Source: Verticillium longisporum (taxonomy: Eukaryota > Ascomycota > Sordariomycetes > Glomerellales > Plectosphaerellaceae). Taken from it: 64,000 nt of DNA. A model generated the notes under the pieces. That model was not told where the DNA came from and ran no database searches. It saw only the letters and a program-made list of their open reading frames with translations. Shown one piece after another: positions 11,128-23,600 of this stretch. Position 1 is the first letter of the stretch, and each line of letters starts with the position of its first letter. Made by a program: the position numbers and the translations under genes. The DNA lies in the NCBI GenBank assembly GCA_019188255.1, contig JAETXT010000009.1, forward strand, positions 3,410,001-3,474,000, read 5' to 3'.

Positions 11128-13020
11128 ATGCCCACGATGAAGCGCAAGATCGACCAGACTGAAGAGCCCGAGGTGGCTGCGACACCGACGAAGAAGCCCT
11201 CCGAGACGAAAGCGACATGGGACAACCTGGGCCTGTCCCCAAGACTTCTCCAAGGCGTGGCTCAGCTCAACTGGCACAACCCCACAGATATCCAGGCCAA
11301 GGCTGTGCCTCTCGCACTCGAGGGACGTGACATCCTCGCGAAGAGCGGCACGGGTACCGGCAAGACGGCCGCCTATGTTCTGCCCGTCCTCGAGAAGGTC
11401 CTGCAAAGGAAAGAGAAGGAGGCCAAGGGGGCCGCCGCCGCCACATCGGTCCTCATGCTCGTTCCCACGCGAGAGCTCGCCGACCAGGTTCACAGGTCAA
11501 TCGAGTCGCTCGCGGCTTTCTGCGCCAAGGATATCCAGGCCGTCAAGCTCACCGACAAGGTCTCGACCACCGTCCAGCGTGCGCTCCTCTCCGCAAACCC
11601 CGACATTGTCATCTCGACCCCCGCCAGGGCGTGGGACAACGTCAGCTCATCCGCCCTATCGCTCGCCAACCTCACCCATCTCGTCCTCGACGAGGCCGAT
11701 CTCGTGCTGAGCTACGGCTACAAGGAGGATCTTCAGAACGTGGCGCGGTCGCTGCCCAAGGGTGTGCAGACGATCCTCATGAGTGCGACGTTGACGCCAG
11801 AGGTCGACACGGTCAAGGGGCTGTTCTGCAGGAACCCCGCGCTGCTCGACCTCGAGCAGCCCGAGGCGGAGGGCGATGGCATCACACAGTTCGTCGTCAA
11901 GTGTGCCGAGGATGAAAAGTTCTTGCTCATCTACGTCATCTTCAAGCTGAAGCTGATCCAGGGCAAGGCGCTGGTGTTTTGTCACGACGTCGACCGCTCG
12001 TACAAGCTGAAGCTGTACTTTGAACAGTTTGGCATTCGCAGCTGTATCCTGAACGCGGAACTGCCCGTGAACAGCCGTCTCCACGTGGTAAGTCGAACTG
12101 GTCGTGCGGTTGTGGAGCATGCTTACTGACGTTCACCAGGTCGACGAGTTCAACAAGGGTGTGTACGACATCCTCATCGCGTCAGACGACAACGAGGTGG
12201 TCGGCGACGAAGGCCAAGAGGACGAAGGCGAGGAGGAGACGACAGAGGAGCCGAAGAAGGAGGCCAAGAAGTCCAAAAAGAAGCAGCAGCAGCAGCAGCA
12301 ACAGCGTGCCTCGCGCAAAGACAAGGAGTATGGCGTCTCCCGTGGCGTCGACTTCAAGAACGTCGCCGCCGTCATCAACTTTGACCTGCCCACGAGCGCA
12401 AAGTCCTACACCCACCGCATCGGCCGCACCGCCCGCGCCGGCCAGCGCGGCATGGCCCTGTCCTTCGTCATCCCGGCGCAGCACTACCGCGGCCACCCGC
12501 CCTCGTCGGTCGAGTCGGCCGAGCACGACGAGAAGATCCTCGCGCGCATCGAGAAGCAGCAGGCCAAGAAGGGCAAGGAGGTCAAGCCGTACCACTTTGA
12601 CATGGCCCAGGTGTCGGCCTTCAAGTACCGCATGGACGACGCGCTGCGCGCCGTGACGCGCGTCGCCGTGCGCGAGGCCCGCACGAGGGAGCTCAGACAG
12701 GAGCTCATCAAGAGCGACAAGCTGAGGCGCCACTTTGAGGAGAACCCCAGGAGCTCGCGCACCTGCGCCACGACGGCGAGCTGCGCGCCGCGAGGATGCA
12801 GCCGCATCTCAGGCACGTGCCGGACTACCTGCTCCCGGCCGATGGCAAGAAGGGACTGACGGCGGACGAGGTGGGCTTCGTGCCGCTGAGGAAGAAGAAT
12901 GACCGCCGCAACAGCAGCCGTCGGGCGGGCGGGAAGAAGAACAGCAACAGGGTGTTCAAGGTCGGGAGGAAGAAGAGCGACCCGTTGAAGTCGTTCAAGG
13001 CCAAGGCGGAGAAGAAGTAA
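11128..13020 (+). CDS. DBP9: ATP-dependent RNA helicase DBP9, 3' frame broken
   Basis: DEAD-box helicase of 60S ribosomal subunit assembly, nucleolar. Exons are 11128-12087 and 12140-13020, about 613 residues if the frame is repaired. Visible motifs are motif I SGTGTGKT (73-80), PTRELA (113-118), DEAD (188-191), SAT (219-221) and [10 protein letters not shown] (from 412). The C-terminal helicase domain is split before YGVSRGVDF by an acidic then Lys/Gln-rich insert that includes Q7; yeast Dbp9 has a comparable charged insert. Just after cccc at 12745-12748 the frame shifts by one lost base. The family-like C-terminus ([19 protein letters not shown], then a Lys-rich tail) continues in the next frame to 13020. 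Read literally, the protein would end at 12859 with an unrelated tail. Confidence 0.92.
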
Positions 13021-13684
13021 GAGCGCCCCCCCAGGAGCTCGGCGGGTGGGCTTTTGGTGTGGATGGCTCAGGTATGGATGGGCAGGGTCAGATACCACCG
13101 ATAATGCATTACATGGATCAATGGAGCTCAGGCGTTTCTTCTTCTCTGGTGAATCTTAGTCTTCCTCAGGCCTGTTGTGTGTTGCCCTCAAGTGTGACTC
13201 GAGAACAGCGGCGTAATTATTACTAAAACCTTCAACCATGCCGACTTGGGTGCTTCTTATGTAGTTTGTCATGTTGAACCACACAGCAGAGTCGTGCCCA
13301 AAGCAACTGGCAAGATCACCCTGGCGCCAGACTAGGGCTCTCGATCAGATCAAGGACGAAATAGAGAAAAAGACGGCAGCCGATGTCACAAACTCGCTTT
13401 CTGGTCAAGACGCAAGACAATCACAAACCGAATAGCAAGCGAGGGACACAAATACATTGAGGTATATGGGGCAAAAGACAAGAAATAGCTTTCTCGCCTT
13501 CTCCCACAGGAGGAGGTCGACAAAAGCTCTCATCACGCTCGTCACTCTCATCACATGCTGGACAGGACCAGATCCCGCCCCTACCCGTAACGCCAGAAAC
13601 CCCGTTCTCCTGCGAACAGGAGAGCCCGCACCAACGAAAACCAGACGTCAAAACGTACAAGCCGGCCTACCAGCCAGCCTAGCC
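13021..13684. other. Convergent intergenic region DBP9 / SMC3
   Basis: About 660 bp between converging stops. No coding, RNA or repeat signal was recognised. Confidence 0.55.
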
Positions 13685-16600
13685 CTACCGCCCCTTGGCC
13701 TCGCCGTCCACAAAGTTCAACGCCTCTTCCGACGAGTAGACGTCGATGCTGGACGCCTTGTTGCTAAATGTGACGCCATAGCACTTGTCCGCGACAAGAA
13801 CAATCTCGGGCCGGAAGGTGGTGCAGATGAACTGCGTGCCGGCCTCGTCCGAGATACTCTGCAGGAGGGCCGCGACAGCGGTACGGTACTGGGCGTCGAG
13901 GTTGGCATCGACCTCGTCAAAGATGACCATGGGGCTGGACTCGGTCTGCTGTAGGGCAAAGATGAGGCAGAGGGCGCAGAGGCCTTTATCACTGTTAGCA
14001 ACAGGCACCCATATGGAGATGGGGAACGAGGACTTACTCTTCTGGCCACCACTGAGCTGCTGGATACGCTGCTGCTCGTCCAGCGTCTTGGAATTGAACG
14101 ACACGCTGATTCCGACACCAGTGTAGTTCTCGACGTTGCCGCGCTGGACGTCATCCGACTCCTCCGGGTCAACCTGGCGCTTGTCGGTGCGTCGCTGGAT
14201 AACGAGGCGGCCGTGACCCGCGGGCACGAGTTTCTCAAAGATGGTGGCAAACTCCTTCGACACTTGTTTGAACGTGCGTTCAATGGCTTCGTCCTTGCGC
14301 TCGTCGAGATGCTCGATGAGTTCCTTGATGGAGCGTTGCGAAGCATCGAGCTCGGTGCGTCGCTTCAACAGCTGGTCCTGCTGCGAGGTGAAGCTGTTGT
14401 ACTGTTCGAAGGCCTTCTTGTTGACGTGCTGGTACTTCTTGAGGGCGTTGCGAACCCGCTTGAGCCTCGAATCAATCTGTTATTGTCATTAGTCATGTGC
14501 AATTGTAGCCATCGGGAAAGGCTGTAGCTTACCTGCTTCGAGTCCAAGTTTTCGTACTTGCTGAAGTCGTCTGGCAAAACGCCGAGGTCGCGGATGGCCT
14601 TCGCGGCATCCGCTGCCTGAGCACTGTAGACTGCCTTCTTTGACTGGCTCTTCTCGATGAGGGTTCGTTGTTTGGCCTCCTTGACAGATATCTCTTGAAG
14701 ATGCTGCTCGTTCTCAGCCTTGCTGGCTTCACGGCGAGCAACCTTGCCGCTCAGCTGCTCGATCTGAGTCTCGGTCTCCTGGAGCTTGGTTTCCACCTCG
14801 TCCGCGACCTTCTGCAGCCTCTTGAGCTCACGCTGCGCCTCTTTCAGGTTGCCCGACGGCCCGGACACCGTGTTCTCGATCTCTTGGCTGATGAGTTGGT
14901 TCAGCCGCTGTTCAAGGTTCTCGCTGATGTTGGCCTCGAGAATCTGCTTGCGGCGCTCGACCTCGCCCCTTTGTCGACTCGTCTCATTCCACTCCTTTTG
15001 GAGTTCGTCGACCTGTTTCTCCAGCTCACTCAGCTGGCGCTCCTCGGCGGGCGAGAGTGCCTTCTTGAACTCGCTCGAGAGTTCGGCTTCGTGAGCAGCC
15101 AACGTCTCTGTGAAATCCTTCATGTTCTTCTCCACCTTCTCGCGGCGTTTGATGGCGGCCTCGAGATGCGCCTTCTCCCGCTCCAGGTAAGCGTGCTTGC
15201 TGCTGAGCTGATTTCGCAGCGGGTCGAACCCGCCCTGGAGATGGCGGAGCTTTTGCTCGGCCTTTTGAAGCTCGCCCATGGCCTGTGTGATCTGTTGCCC
15301 CTTCTGTTCAATTCGATGGCCAAGCTCTTCGAGCTGTGACTGCAGATGCTCGTGCGAGTCACGCGCCTGGTTCAGCGCATGGACTGCTTCCAGGCGCGAC
15401 CTTCCAGGCTCTATATAGCCACCTGTCATGGCACCTCTCTTGCTCGCCTGATCACCCTCTGGAGTGATGGCATCGACACCGTGACTCCTTGCGTACTGGG
15501 TCGCGATAGCCAGGGTGCGGCACACGACAACCTTGCCGAAGACTTGCTGAAAGGCCTTCTCGTACTTGGGGTCGTATCTGATCTTACTGAGCAAGGGTAC
15601 GGCGTCCTGTGACCTGGGAAGATTGACTTGGCGCGGCCTCAGTTGGTCGAGCGGCATGAAGGTAACACGACCACCTTTTTGCCTGTTCAGCTGTTCAATG
15701 ATGAACTCGGACGTCCGCGAGTCTTGCACCACATAGTGGAACAGACTGTTTCCAGCGATCTGCTCGGCAGCCAGGCGGTAGGCCTCGTTCACCTCGAAAA
15801 GCTCCGCCAAAGTACCGTATGCACCGGGAACGTCCTGCTCACGTTTGAGGCGGCGAATCGTCGCGAGACCACGTTTTGTAGCGCCATCCATCGAGTGGCC
15901 CAGCCTGTTCTCGGCATCGTGCTTCTCATGCAGTGCTGTTTCAGTCATGTGCCTGAGCTTCTCCTCGTCGCGAGACAGCAGCTGCTTTTCGTCTTGCAAG
16001 CCATTGAGGACGTCCCTGGCCTTGGCGGCGTCTTTTTCGAGATCGTCTCTGGCGCCGCCGAAGCCTTCGAGTTGCGATCTCAGGTCAGCCATCTCAGCTT
16101 CGAGCTGCTGAATGGAGTTCTCTACTCGGGTGACATCTTCAGCAGTGGTCATCTTGTTTGCCTTTTGTGACATGATGTTGGCGCGCAGGTCCTCAATTTC
16201 GTCTCTCAACCACTTGTCCCTCGCCGCCTTGTTCTTAAACTGAGAACTGCGAGTCTGCTTGTTGTAGAGGCGAGTGCGAGCGGCCTCAGCAGTGTCCATC
16301 TGCAGTCGTATCTCGTTCTCCTTCTTTCTCCGTTCAGCATAGACAGGCGTGATCCTCTCGAGCTCGTGTTTGCTGTCCGCCATTTCCTTGCGCACGGCCT
16401 TGAGCTCGGCGTCGTGTTGCTGCTGCGCCTGCGCCGCCGCTGACTGCCCGTCGAACAGGTTCTTCACCTTGAGCTCGGACACGGCCTTGTCCTTTGCCGT
16501 CTTGCGACGCTCCTCGTCCAGTTGGCGCCGATCGATCTTGAGAAGGTCCATCTCGCGCGTCAACTTGGTGATCTCGGCGTCGAGCTTGGCAATGGTCCTT

Positions 16601-17469
16601 TCGGCATCCTTGAGCTCGTTGCGGATCTGTTCTGTGCTCTCGAGGCCATTCTGGCGCATATTCTCGATGCGCTCGAGCTGGCTCTGGAAGGCCTGTTGTT
16701 CCTGGTAGTACAGGGCGTACTCGAGACACCTGCGGTCCCGATCCTTGTCCTGGAACCCCCGCAGCTCTTCCTTTTCCTCCTCGAGCTCGGCGAGTCGCTC
16801 CTTGATGTAGCCGAGCAGCTCGTCAATCTTCTCCCTCTTGTTGTTCGTCTCGTTCATAATCTTCAGCGACTCGGCGCGACGGGCCTCGTACACCTGGGTA
16901 CCGGCGACCTCCTTCATGAGGTTCAGCCTGTCGGATTCCTTCATGTTGGTCAGGGCGCTGACGCGACCCTGCGGCACAATGTAGTAGGGGTTGGACCTCG
17001 AGAAGCCGGCAGCCTCGAGCAGGTTGATGACATCGTTCTTGGTGACAACCTTGCGGTCGAGCGAGTACTCGTCCTTCTTCGAGCCAATGGTGCGTCGCAG
17101 GATGAGCTCCTTGCCGCCGGTCGGGAAGCGGTCGTCCGAGTTGTCAAAGATGATCTCGACGTAGGCCGACATGACGGCAGAGCCGGAGCCCTCGTGCAAC
17201 AGGCCCTGGCGCTCCTCGCGGCTCATCTGATTATAGTTGTCGCTGAGAACGAACCGGATGGCCGCGAAAAGTTGCTTTTGCCGGAGCCATTGCGGCCGAC
17301 AATGACGTTGGTACCGGGGAGAAGGGCTCAATGACTGTTTGGTCCTTGTAGCTGTGAAGACAAGTCAGCGAGACGGGTCTCAGGTGGCTATCGGGGAGGG
17401 GTGAAGGAGGAGGGGGGTAAAAGGCGCGAACCTCTTGAAGCCTTGAATGATGATCTGCTTGATGTACAT
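13685..17469 (-). CDS. SMC3: Cohesin subunit SMC3, two N-terminal frame breaks
   Basis: Structural-maintenance-of-chromosomes ATPase of cohesin, holding sister chromatids together. Exons are 17432-17469, 14533-17351, 14038-14476 and 13685-13983. The sum is 1,198 residues if two missing bases are allowed, the normal family length. It starts MYIKQIIIQGFK, then carries Walker A (GRNGSGKS), a Lys-Lys pair before DEYSLD (the site acetylated in yeast SMC3), long coiled coils around a central hinge, the LSGGQKS signature, and Walker B (VIFDEVDANLDA). Two single-base losses flank Walker A: in a C run at 17314-17315 and an A run at 17267-17270. All other exons are open. The last intron, 54 nt, is in frame and stop-free, so it could be mistaken for coding sequence. 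Confidence 0.95.
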
Positions 17470-20400
17470 GGTGGAGGTCGGCCGGCGCGCCTGAGGAGGC
17501 AGCCGATATCGAGCAGTCGCGTCAGTTGATGGGTGTGGTGATGTAGGCGCCGACTTGGTGGTCTGATTGCGGCTTCGTTATGGTGCGCTTGATGCGAAGT
17601 CTCTGGTGGATTGATAGGGTTGAGTGCGACGCGTCGGGGCGCGATGGACAGAGTCGCGAGCGCAGGCGCGGGCGCGTGGGTGAAGTTGGTGCGTGCGTAG
17701 TGGATGCAAATTGACTTCAGCGGGGTCGTACAGTAGATACACAGTTCGCCTACGGATCTTTACACAGTATACGGCTGGAGTCTGAACACGAAGACACCCA
17801 TGAACAGAGCCTGTCATGGCGACTCGTACTCATCAATCATATCACTCGTATTACCGTGTCGGAAGGACATGGGCTGGTCCATCGACCGGTGACACGCAAA
17901 GCAGGGGTCGGGGCAGCTTCCTGATGGCTGGCTGAGTCAATGGAAACTCTCACCGCAGTGTGGCTTCCCATCGAGTTTGCATGCCCACATCATTCTACAT
18001 AAAGCCTCGGTCCCCATCTTGTTGGGAAATGCACATGCAATCTACAAGCCATAGACGGTCTAACATTGATTCAGAAAATGCGAGCAGCTTCCAAGTATTG
18101 TCGAGCGGATGTAGATGGACGGATAGCTTTCCGCTTGTGCCTGATCGCCGCGGCGGGCCAATTTATCTGGCTCGATCAGCCGATCTATATGGGTAGGTTT
18201 GGGACTACCACAATGCATCAATCGTCAGCGTGGTTTCATCCGCCAGTTATCCTTGCTGGCATGGCTGGCAGAGGTGAGTGACCAAGTATATCGACACAGC
18301 CTCGTTTGCCGTGTTGTGGTGGTGATGTGTCTCCAATCACAATGGAAAGGCCTTTCCAGGGCTTCCGGTCCTTTTAGGACTGGCCGTTGACTCGGCCGTG
18401 TGGATCATGATCCAGAGCTTTGGGGTGCATGGACCACAAGACGACGTGCAGATCTGCGACCTGCCGCAGGTGCCGACATGAAATCATCATGTCGATGCCC
18501 GCTCACGAGGACGTGGAATAGTCCAAGAATTCTCTTTGTTCTTATTCAATCTTGTACTGATACGACTGGCATTCGGCGACCCATGCTCGACAGGTAGATG
18601 GAATGCCTGTCGGATGGGCCTGTCCTGATTGATGACAGGCGTTGGAATTCTGGGGGCCGAAGTGGTAGCAGGGCCAGAAAATTGACGTTCCGAGACTGAT
18701 CCGCGATGGCGTGCCACTGGGCCGCACTGGGATGCCTTGAATGCCGCTTGGGGACAACCGGCGCTGCCCTGAACCCTCCTAGTGTGCGCCAAGCTTTCCC
18801 GTCCTCGACCCCACGCCGCTGGATGCCACGTACATCAGTCTGGTTTGACCACGGGTCTTGCTTCGAGCTCGCTGGGATGTGCACAGGTTGGCCGCATCTG
18901 GCTGCATCGTATACCGCGGACGACGGTCACCAGTACGGGTCGTTGTGCTTCTGAAAGTGTTGGCAAGGTAGTCCTGTCGCGGCGAGTGGTGGGAGCGTGC
19001 CTGCGAAGTACCTTTCAGCTGCAGAGATACATTGGATGTCGGTAGGGCGGCACACAAAACCATCTTGCCGGGTCAGTCCGGAGCCAACGGATGTTCCAGC
19101 AGCACCCAAGGCAAGGCTGCAAACAGCCTATTGCAGCGCATGTGTCAGGCTGGCGAACCTGGACGGGTTGCACATGCAGGCAGGCGATTAGGCAGGCGAA
19201 CAGGCAGGCAGATAGATGACTACCTTCTGAACTCCGCAATAGTAATCTTGTGTGGGAACAGAACGCGATGTGACCAGGAAGCACCTGAGAAGCTGGAGGG
19301 GACAAGTGAGGGTCAGAGTTTGAATTGTTGCAGGTACCTTCGTCAGGGATGAGAACCATGGTGCCCCTGGAACCCAACCTCCACCATCTGCGATGAATGA
19401 GTGAGGTCAAGGAGCTCCACCTCGAAAAAAGGGACAGGGCCGGGTCCCAGCAACGCAGGAGCCCCGTCGCCGATCATGCTCACCATCACGGCAGCCCCGT
19501 TGGCTGCAATGATGGGCGTAGCCATGCGACAGGCCAACACCCCCCGACTGCCCCATGTCGCGCCGCGATGCGATGCGATGTGGTGCGGTAGGTAGTGTCA
19601 GTCAGAAAGTCAGAATTTGATGGACGATACCATGGGTGCATTGGAGTCACGGCTGATCGGATCGTGTCAGCTTCTGACGAATGTGCATCGACTGCTGGGG
19701 AAGAAGAGAAAAAAAGCAATTGCATAAGATGGTAGAAGGGGGGGGAGGGGGCCGTGAGATGGAAGAGAAAGATCAGAGAGAAGATTCAGGAAACGCAGGT
19801 GCTATTGTGATAGCAAGACCAGGCAGGCAGGCAGGCACAGGCGCAGGTACTGTACAGGCACAGGCAGACAGAGGCAGCATGTTATGTCAAAGCCAGGCAA
19901 GGAAGGAAAAAGAGAGGCAAACCAACAAATGGCAGGTGGGCCTGGGGATGACGCTAGCCTGTTAAGCGAGAGCAGCCGCGGTGCACGTTGCGTGAAGGAA
20001 CGTCCATTGGTCTTTGGACTGCTCCACGATCAAAAGTATAAAAATACTACCCAGATACCTGTGCCATATTTGACTGCTCCTCCACCCACCCCCAAGTCCC
20101 GGCCACTTGCTGTCGCTCTTTTTCGCGACTGCTGCACCAATCCCCACCTGCTGGCAGCTGCACCCGACCCCGATTGCGACCACTCAACCGCGACATCACA
20201 ACCCAGCTATATTCATCCATCATCAAGGCTACGACGCTCGAAAGACAGACACATCGAGATCGCGCATCGAGAGGTTGCGGAAGTATCATTCCGGCCCAAT
20301 ACTTGCGACCACCAGTTTTTTTATGATAGGTAGCACTATGGTGCTACCTGCATGAGCGTGCTTGGCTTCCTCTCGCGACGCGACAATACCTGCTTGGTAC

Positions 20401-20626
20401 TTTCGTTCAAACGACCACAAACTCAGGTAAGTCACCCTTTTCTGCATATCCCCGTTTGGCCCTTTTCATTCCTACCTCTGGCCTTTGCCATTGCCTACAT
20501 ACAACCTCAATATATGCATATACCTGGTTATTACCATTCAATCCGCAACGCTCAGCATGAAGCTCACACATCGACACCAGGTAGCCTCATAGAATGAAGA
20601 TTTTCTGAGTTCACTCAAAAGTCATC
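17470..20626. other. Divergent intergenic region SMC3 / MOT1
   Basis: About 3.2 kb between divergent starts. No conserved protein is recognisable in any frame. It contains short GGCAGGC-rich stretches near 19170-19210 and 19820-19870, a possible TATA-like TATAAAAATA near 20038, and a perfect 9-bp inverted repeat at 20328-20349. The last 600 bp probably include the MOT1 leader, possibly with a leader intron (AGGTAAGT near 20427). Confidence 0.5.
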
Positions 20627-23600
20627 ATGGCATCAAGGTATGTGCTTCTCTTCAACGGTTATCTCTATGCAGGCGCTAATCAGTAGCCAGACTCGACCGG
20701 ATCGTCACGTGAGTTCATTCGCGTTCAATGCTCTCAGAAGCAACCCCCTCTTCATGAGGGTCCGCTTCTCCTTGCACCCAGAATCCTACCTTGGAATTCA
20801 TCTAACACTTTCGCAGGATCCTTGAGACGGGAAGCACTCGTCTCATTCGTGACACGGCCGTGAGCCAACTTGCCGATTGGCAGAAGCAGCACCCAGACGA
20901 GCTCTTCAATCTTCTTTCTAGGGTCGTTCCGTATCTTCGTCATAAGGACTGGGAGACCAGGTCAACAGCAGCCAAGGCCATCGGCAAGATCGTTGAAAAT
21001 GCTCCCTTTTACGATCCCAATGAGGACGAGGATGATGTTCCACCGCCAGCGCCCAAGGACGATGAAAATGGCGCGGTGAAGAAGGAGGAGGAGCAGGACT
21101 CGTCCTTCGCACAAGATGAGCTGTTCAAGCTGGACTCACTTAACCTCGACAACATTCTGAACTTTGGCCGCGAACTGGTCAGAGGTGGCTCCGTCGAGTA
21201 CAATCTGGCGGCTTTGGACCCCCAATCTCGACTTGCTCACCAAAAGAAGACGTTGAACGGACGGCTCGGACTTCTAGGTCGGAGATTTGAGGACGAGGAG
21301 ATGCCCATCGTTATTGAGAAGGATCCCAGTCCATCGACACCACACGATCACAGCAATGGTAACGGCCTGTCACGGAGCGACAGTAATTCTGCTGGGCAGG
21401 GCCAGTCCACAGAAGAGTCAGGCTTAAGCACACGACAACTTAACGTTCTGAAGCGCAAGCGGAAGCGAGAAGCCCAAAAGGCTGCCAAGGGTGGATTTGG
21501 TGATTTGTCCATACGGAGGACGGCCACTGCAGGCTCCGAAGGCCTGGCAGACGATACCCCCATGCCCGAGGCTGAATCAAAAAAGAGCGACTACTTCAGT
21601 CTAGAGCGACCCGCAGATGTTGACGAGGACACGAAGGTTGTCAGCGAGTTCAAAGGCCCCGTCCTGCCCATCAAGTCGGAGCTGGAAGCCGAGGACACCA
21701 TGGAAGGCACAGAATGGCCCTACGACAGGTTGTGTGACTTTCTCAAGATTGACATATTTGATCCTACCTGGGAGACACGGCATGGAGCGGCCATGGGCCT
21801 TCGCGAGGTCATTCGAGTACATGGCGCAGGTGCTGGCAGGATGCGGGCCAAGTCGCGCCAGGAGAACGACAAGCTCAACAAAGCATGGCTCGATGACCTC
21901 GCTTGCAGGCTGGCCTCTGTGCTGATGCTCGACCGCTTCACAGATTACAGCTCGGACATGTCTGTTGCCCCCATTCGGGAATCTATCGGACAGACTATGG
22001 GTGCAGTGCTTCGCCACGTTCCGCCAGAGTGTGTGCATGATATTTACAAGGTCTTGTTCCGCATGGTCATGCAAACCGACCTAAGCGTCGGCAAGGTCTG
22101 GGCTGTTTGCCACGGAGGCATGGTTGGTCTGTGATATGTCGTCGCACTCACGAAAGTCTTGCTTCTCGAGGACGGCGACATGTTTGACGGCGTCTTATCT
22201 GCTGTCCTGTTGGGTCTTCAGGACCATGACGTCGATGTGCGTTCCGTTAGCGCAGCCACACTACTACCCATGGCCCAGGAATTCGTCACCATGAGGCCTG
22301 CCGCCATCGATGGCCTCATCAACATTGTCTGGGGCAGTCTGCAGGATCTAGGTGACGACCTCAGCGCCAGCACAGGCAAGATTATGGATCTCCTTGCCAC
22401 GCTGTGCAGCTTCCCCGAGGTGCTGCAGGCCATGCAAACATCCGCCGACACAGATGAGGAACGGACTTTCAACGTTCTTGTCCCCAGACTCTATCCTTTC
22501 CTCCGCCACACGATTACTTCAGTTCGACTTGCTGTTCTGAAGGCCCTGATGACCTTTATTGGATTGGAAAAGCAGCGCTCCAGTGGATGGCTCGGAGAGA
22601 AGCTTCTGCGACTCATCTTCCAGAACGTCTTAGTCGAGAGGGATAGGGCGACTCTCAAGATGTCTGCACAGGTCTGGTCGTCACACATCACATCTCCTGC
22701 CCAAAATCCTACAGAACTTGCCGACGCCGCGTCAGTCGAGCCCATGATGCAACTGGCTCTACACCCCATTGGCGTGTCTCGCAATCCTATTCCCATGAAC
22801 GCCACGCTCTTCCAGAAACCCTCAGGTGGCACATATACTAATGCCGCTATGCCCGTGGCTCCAGTCAGGAAAGCGGCCTCGCCAGACGGAGAACGGGCAT
22901 CTAAGCGTCGGCGGAAGTCCACCAAGGTCGACGACGCTCCTGTTGCCACTCATACTCACGACGTCGACGGCCACATGATGCAAGGTGATGTCGACCTTGT
23001 TGGCATGGATACCTTGATCCGGTCGAGAATGTCAGCTGCAAAGGCCATAGGCTTACTCATGGCGCACATTCCTGTCGACAGGCTTGCCGAATACGAGCAA
23101 CATATTCTGCCTGCTCTTGCTTCGCCCTACTCGTCGACAGAGCTCACGGCATGCGTTGTCATTGAGGAATACGCAAAGAACTGTGCTGGTGAGGTCTCGC
23201 CACGCTTCACCAAGCCAGTGCAGAGCATTATCGAAACGGAACGACCCTCCCACTACAGGGATCTAGTCAGCTACATGCACCGTGTGCGGTCTCAATGCTC
23301 ACAACTGCTTAACATGTTTAGAGATCATGGCAAAGTTTCGAGCAGCAAGCTGCCTACCCTTGCTGTCGTCGTGCAGGGCGAGGCAGAGGCTGGACCTGGC
23401 GCGTTCTCGGTCGCCGTGGCCGAGAAGGTCGTCAACGAGGACTTCGATAAACTCAAGAAGGCCATGTCACCCGGCCAGCGTCTCGTTGCAAGTCAGATGC
23501 TGGCTGAGTCCCGAGACGTCACGGCCACAGCTATTGCGGATGCAAAGTCAGCAAAGGACGCCAGGGATGTGCGTGTCAAGGCTGCCGCTGCCTGCGCACT

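Noticed and set aside
19160..19210. GGCAGGCGA-type short repeats as a possible CRISPR-like array
   Set aside because: Units are short, irregular and without unique spacers; this is a eukaryotic intergenic region.
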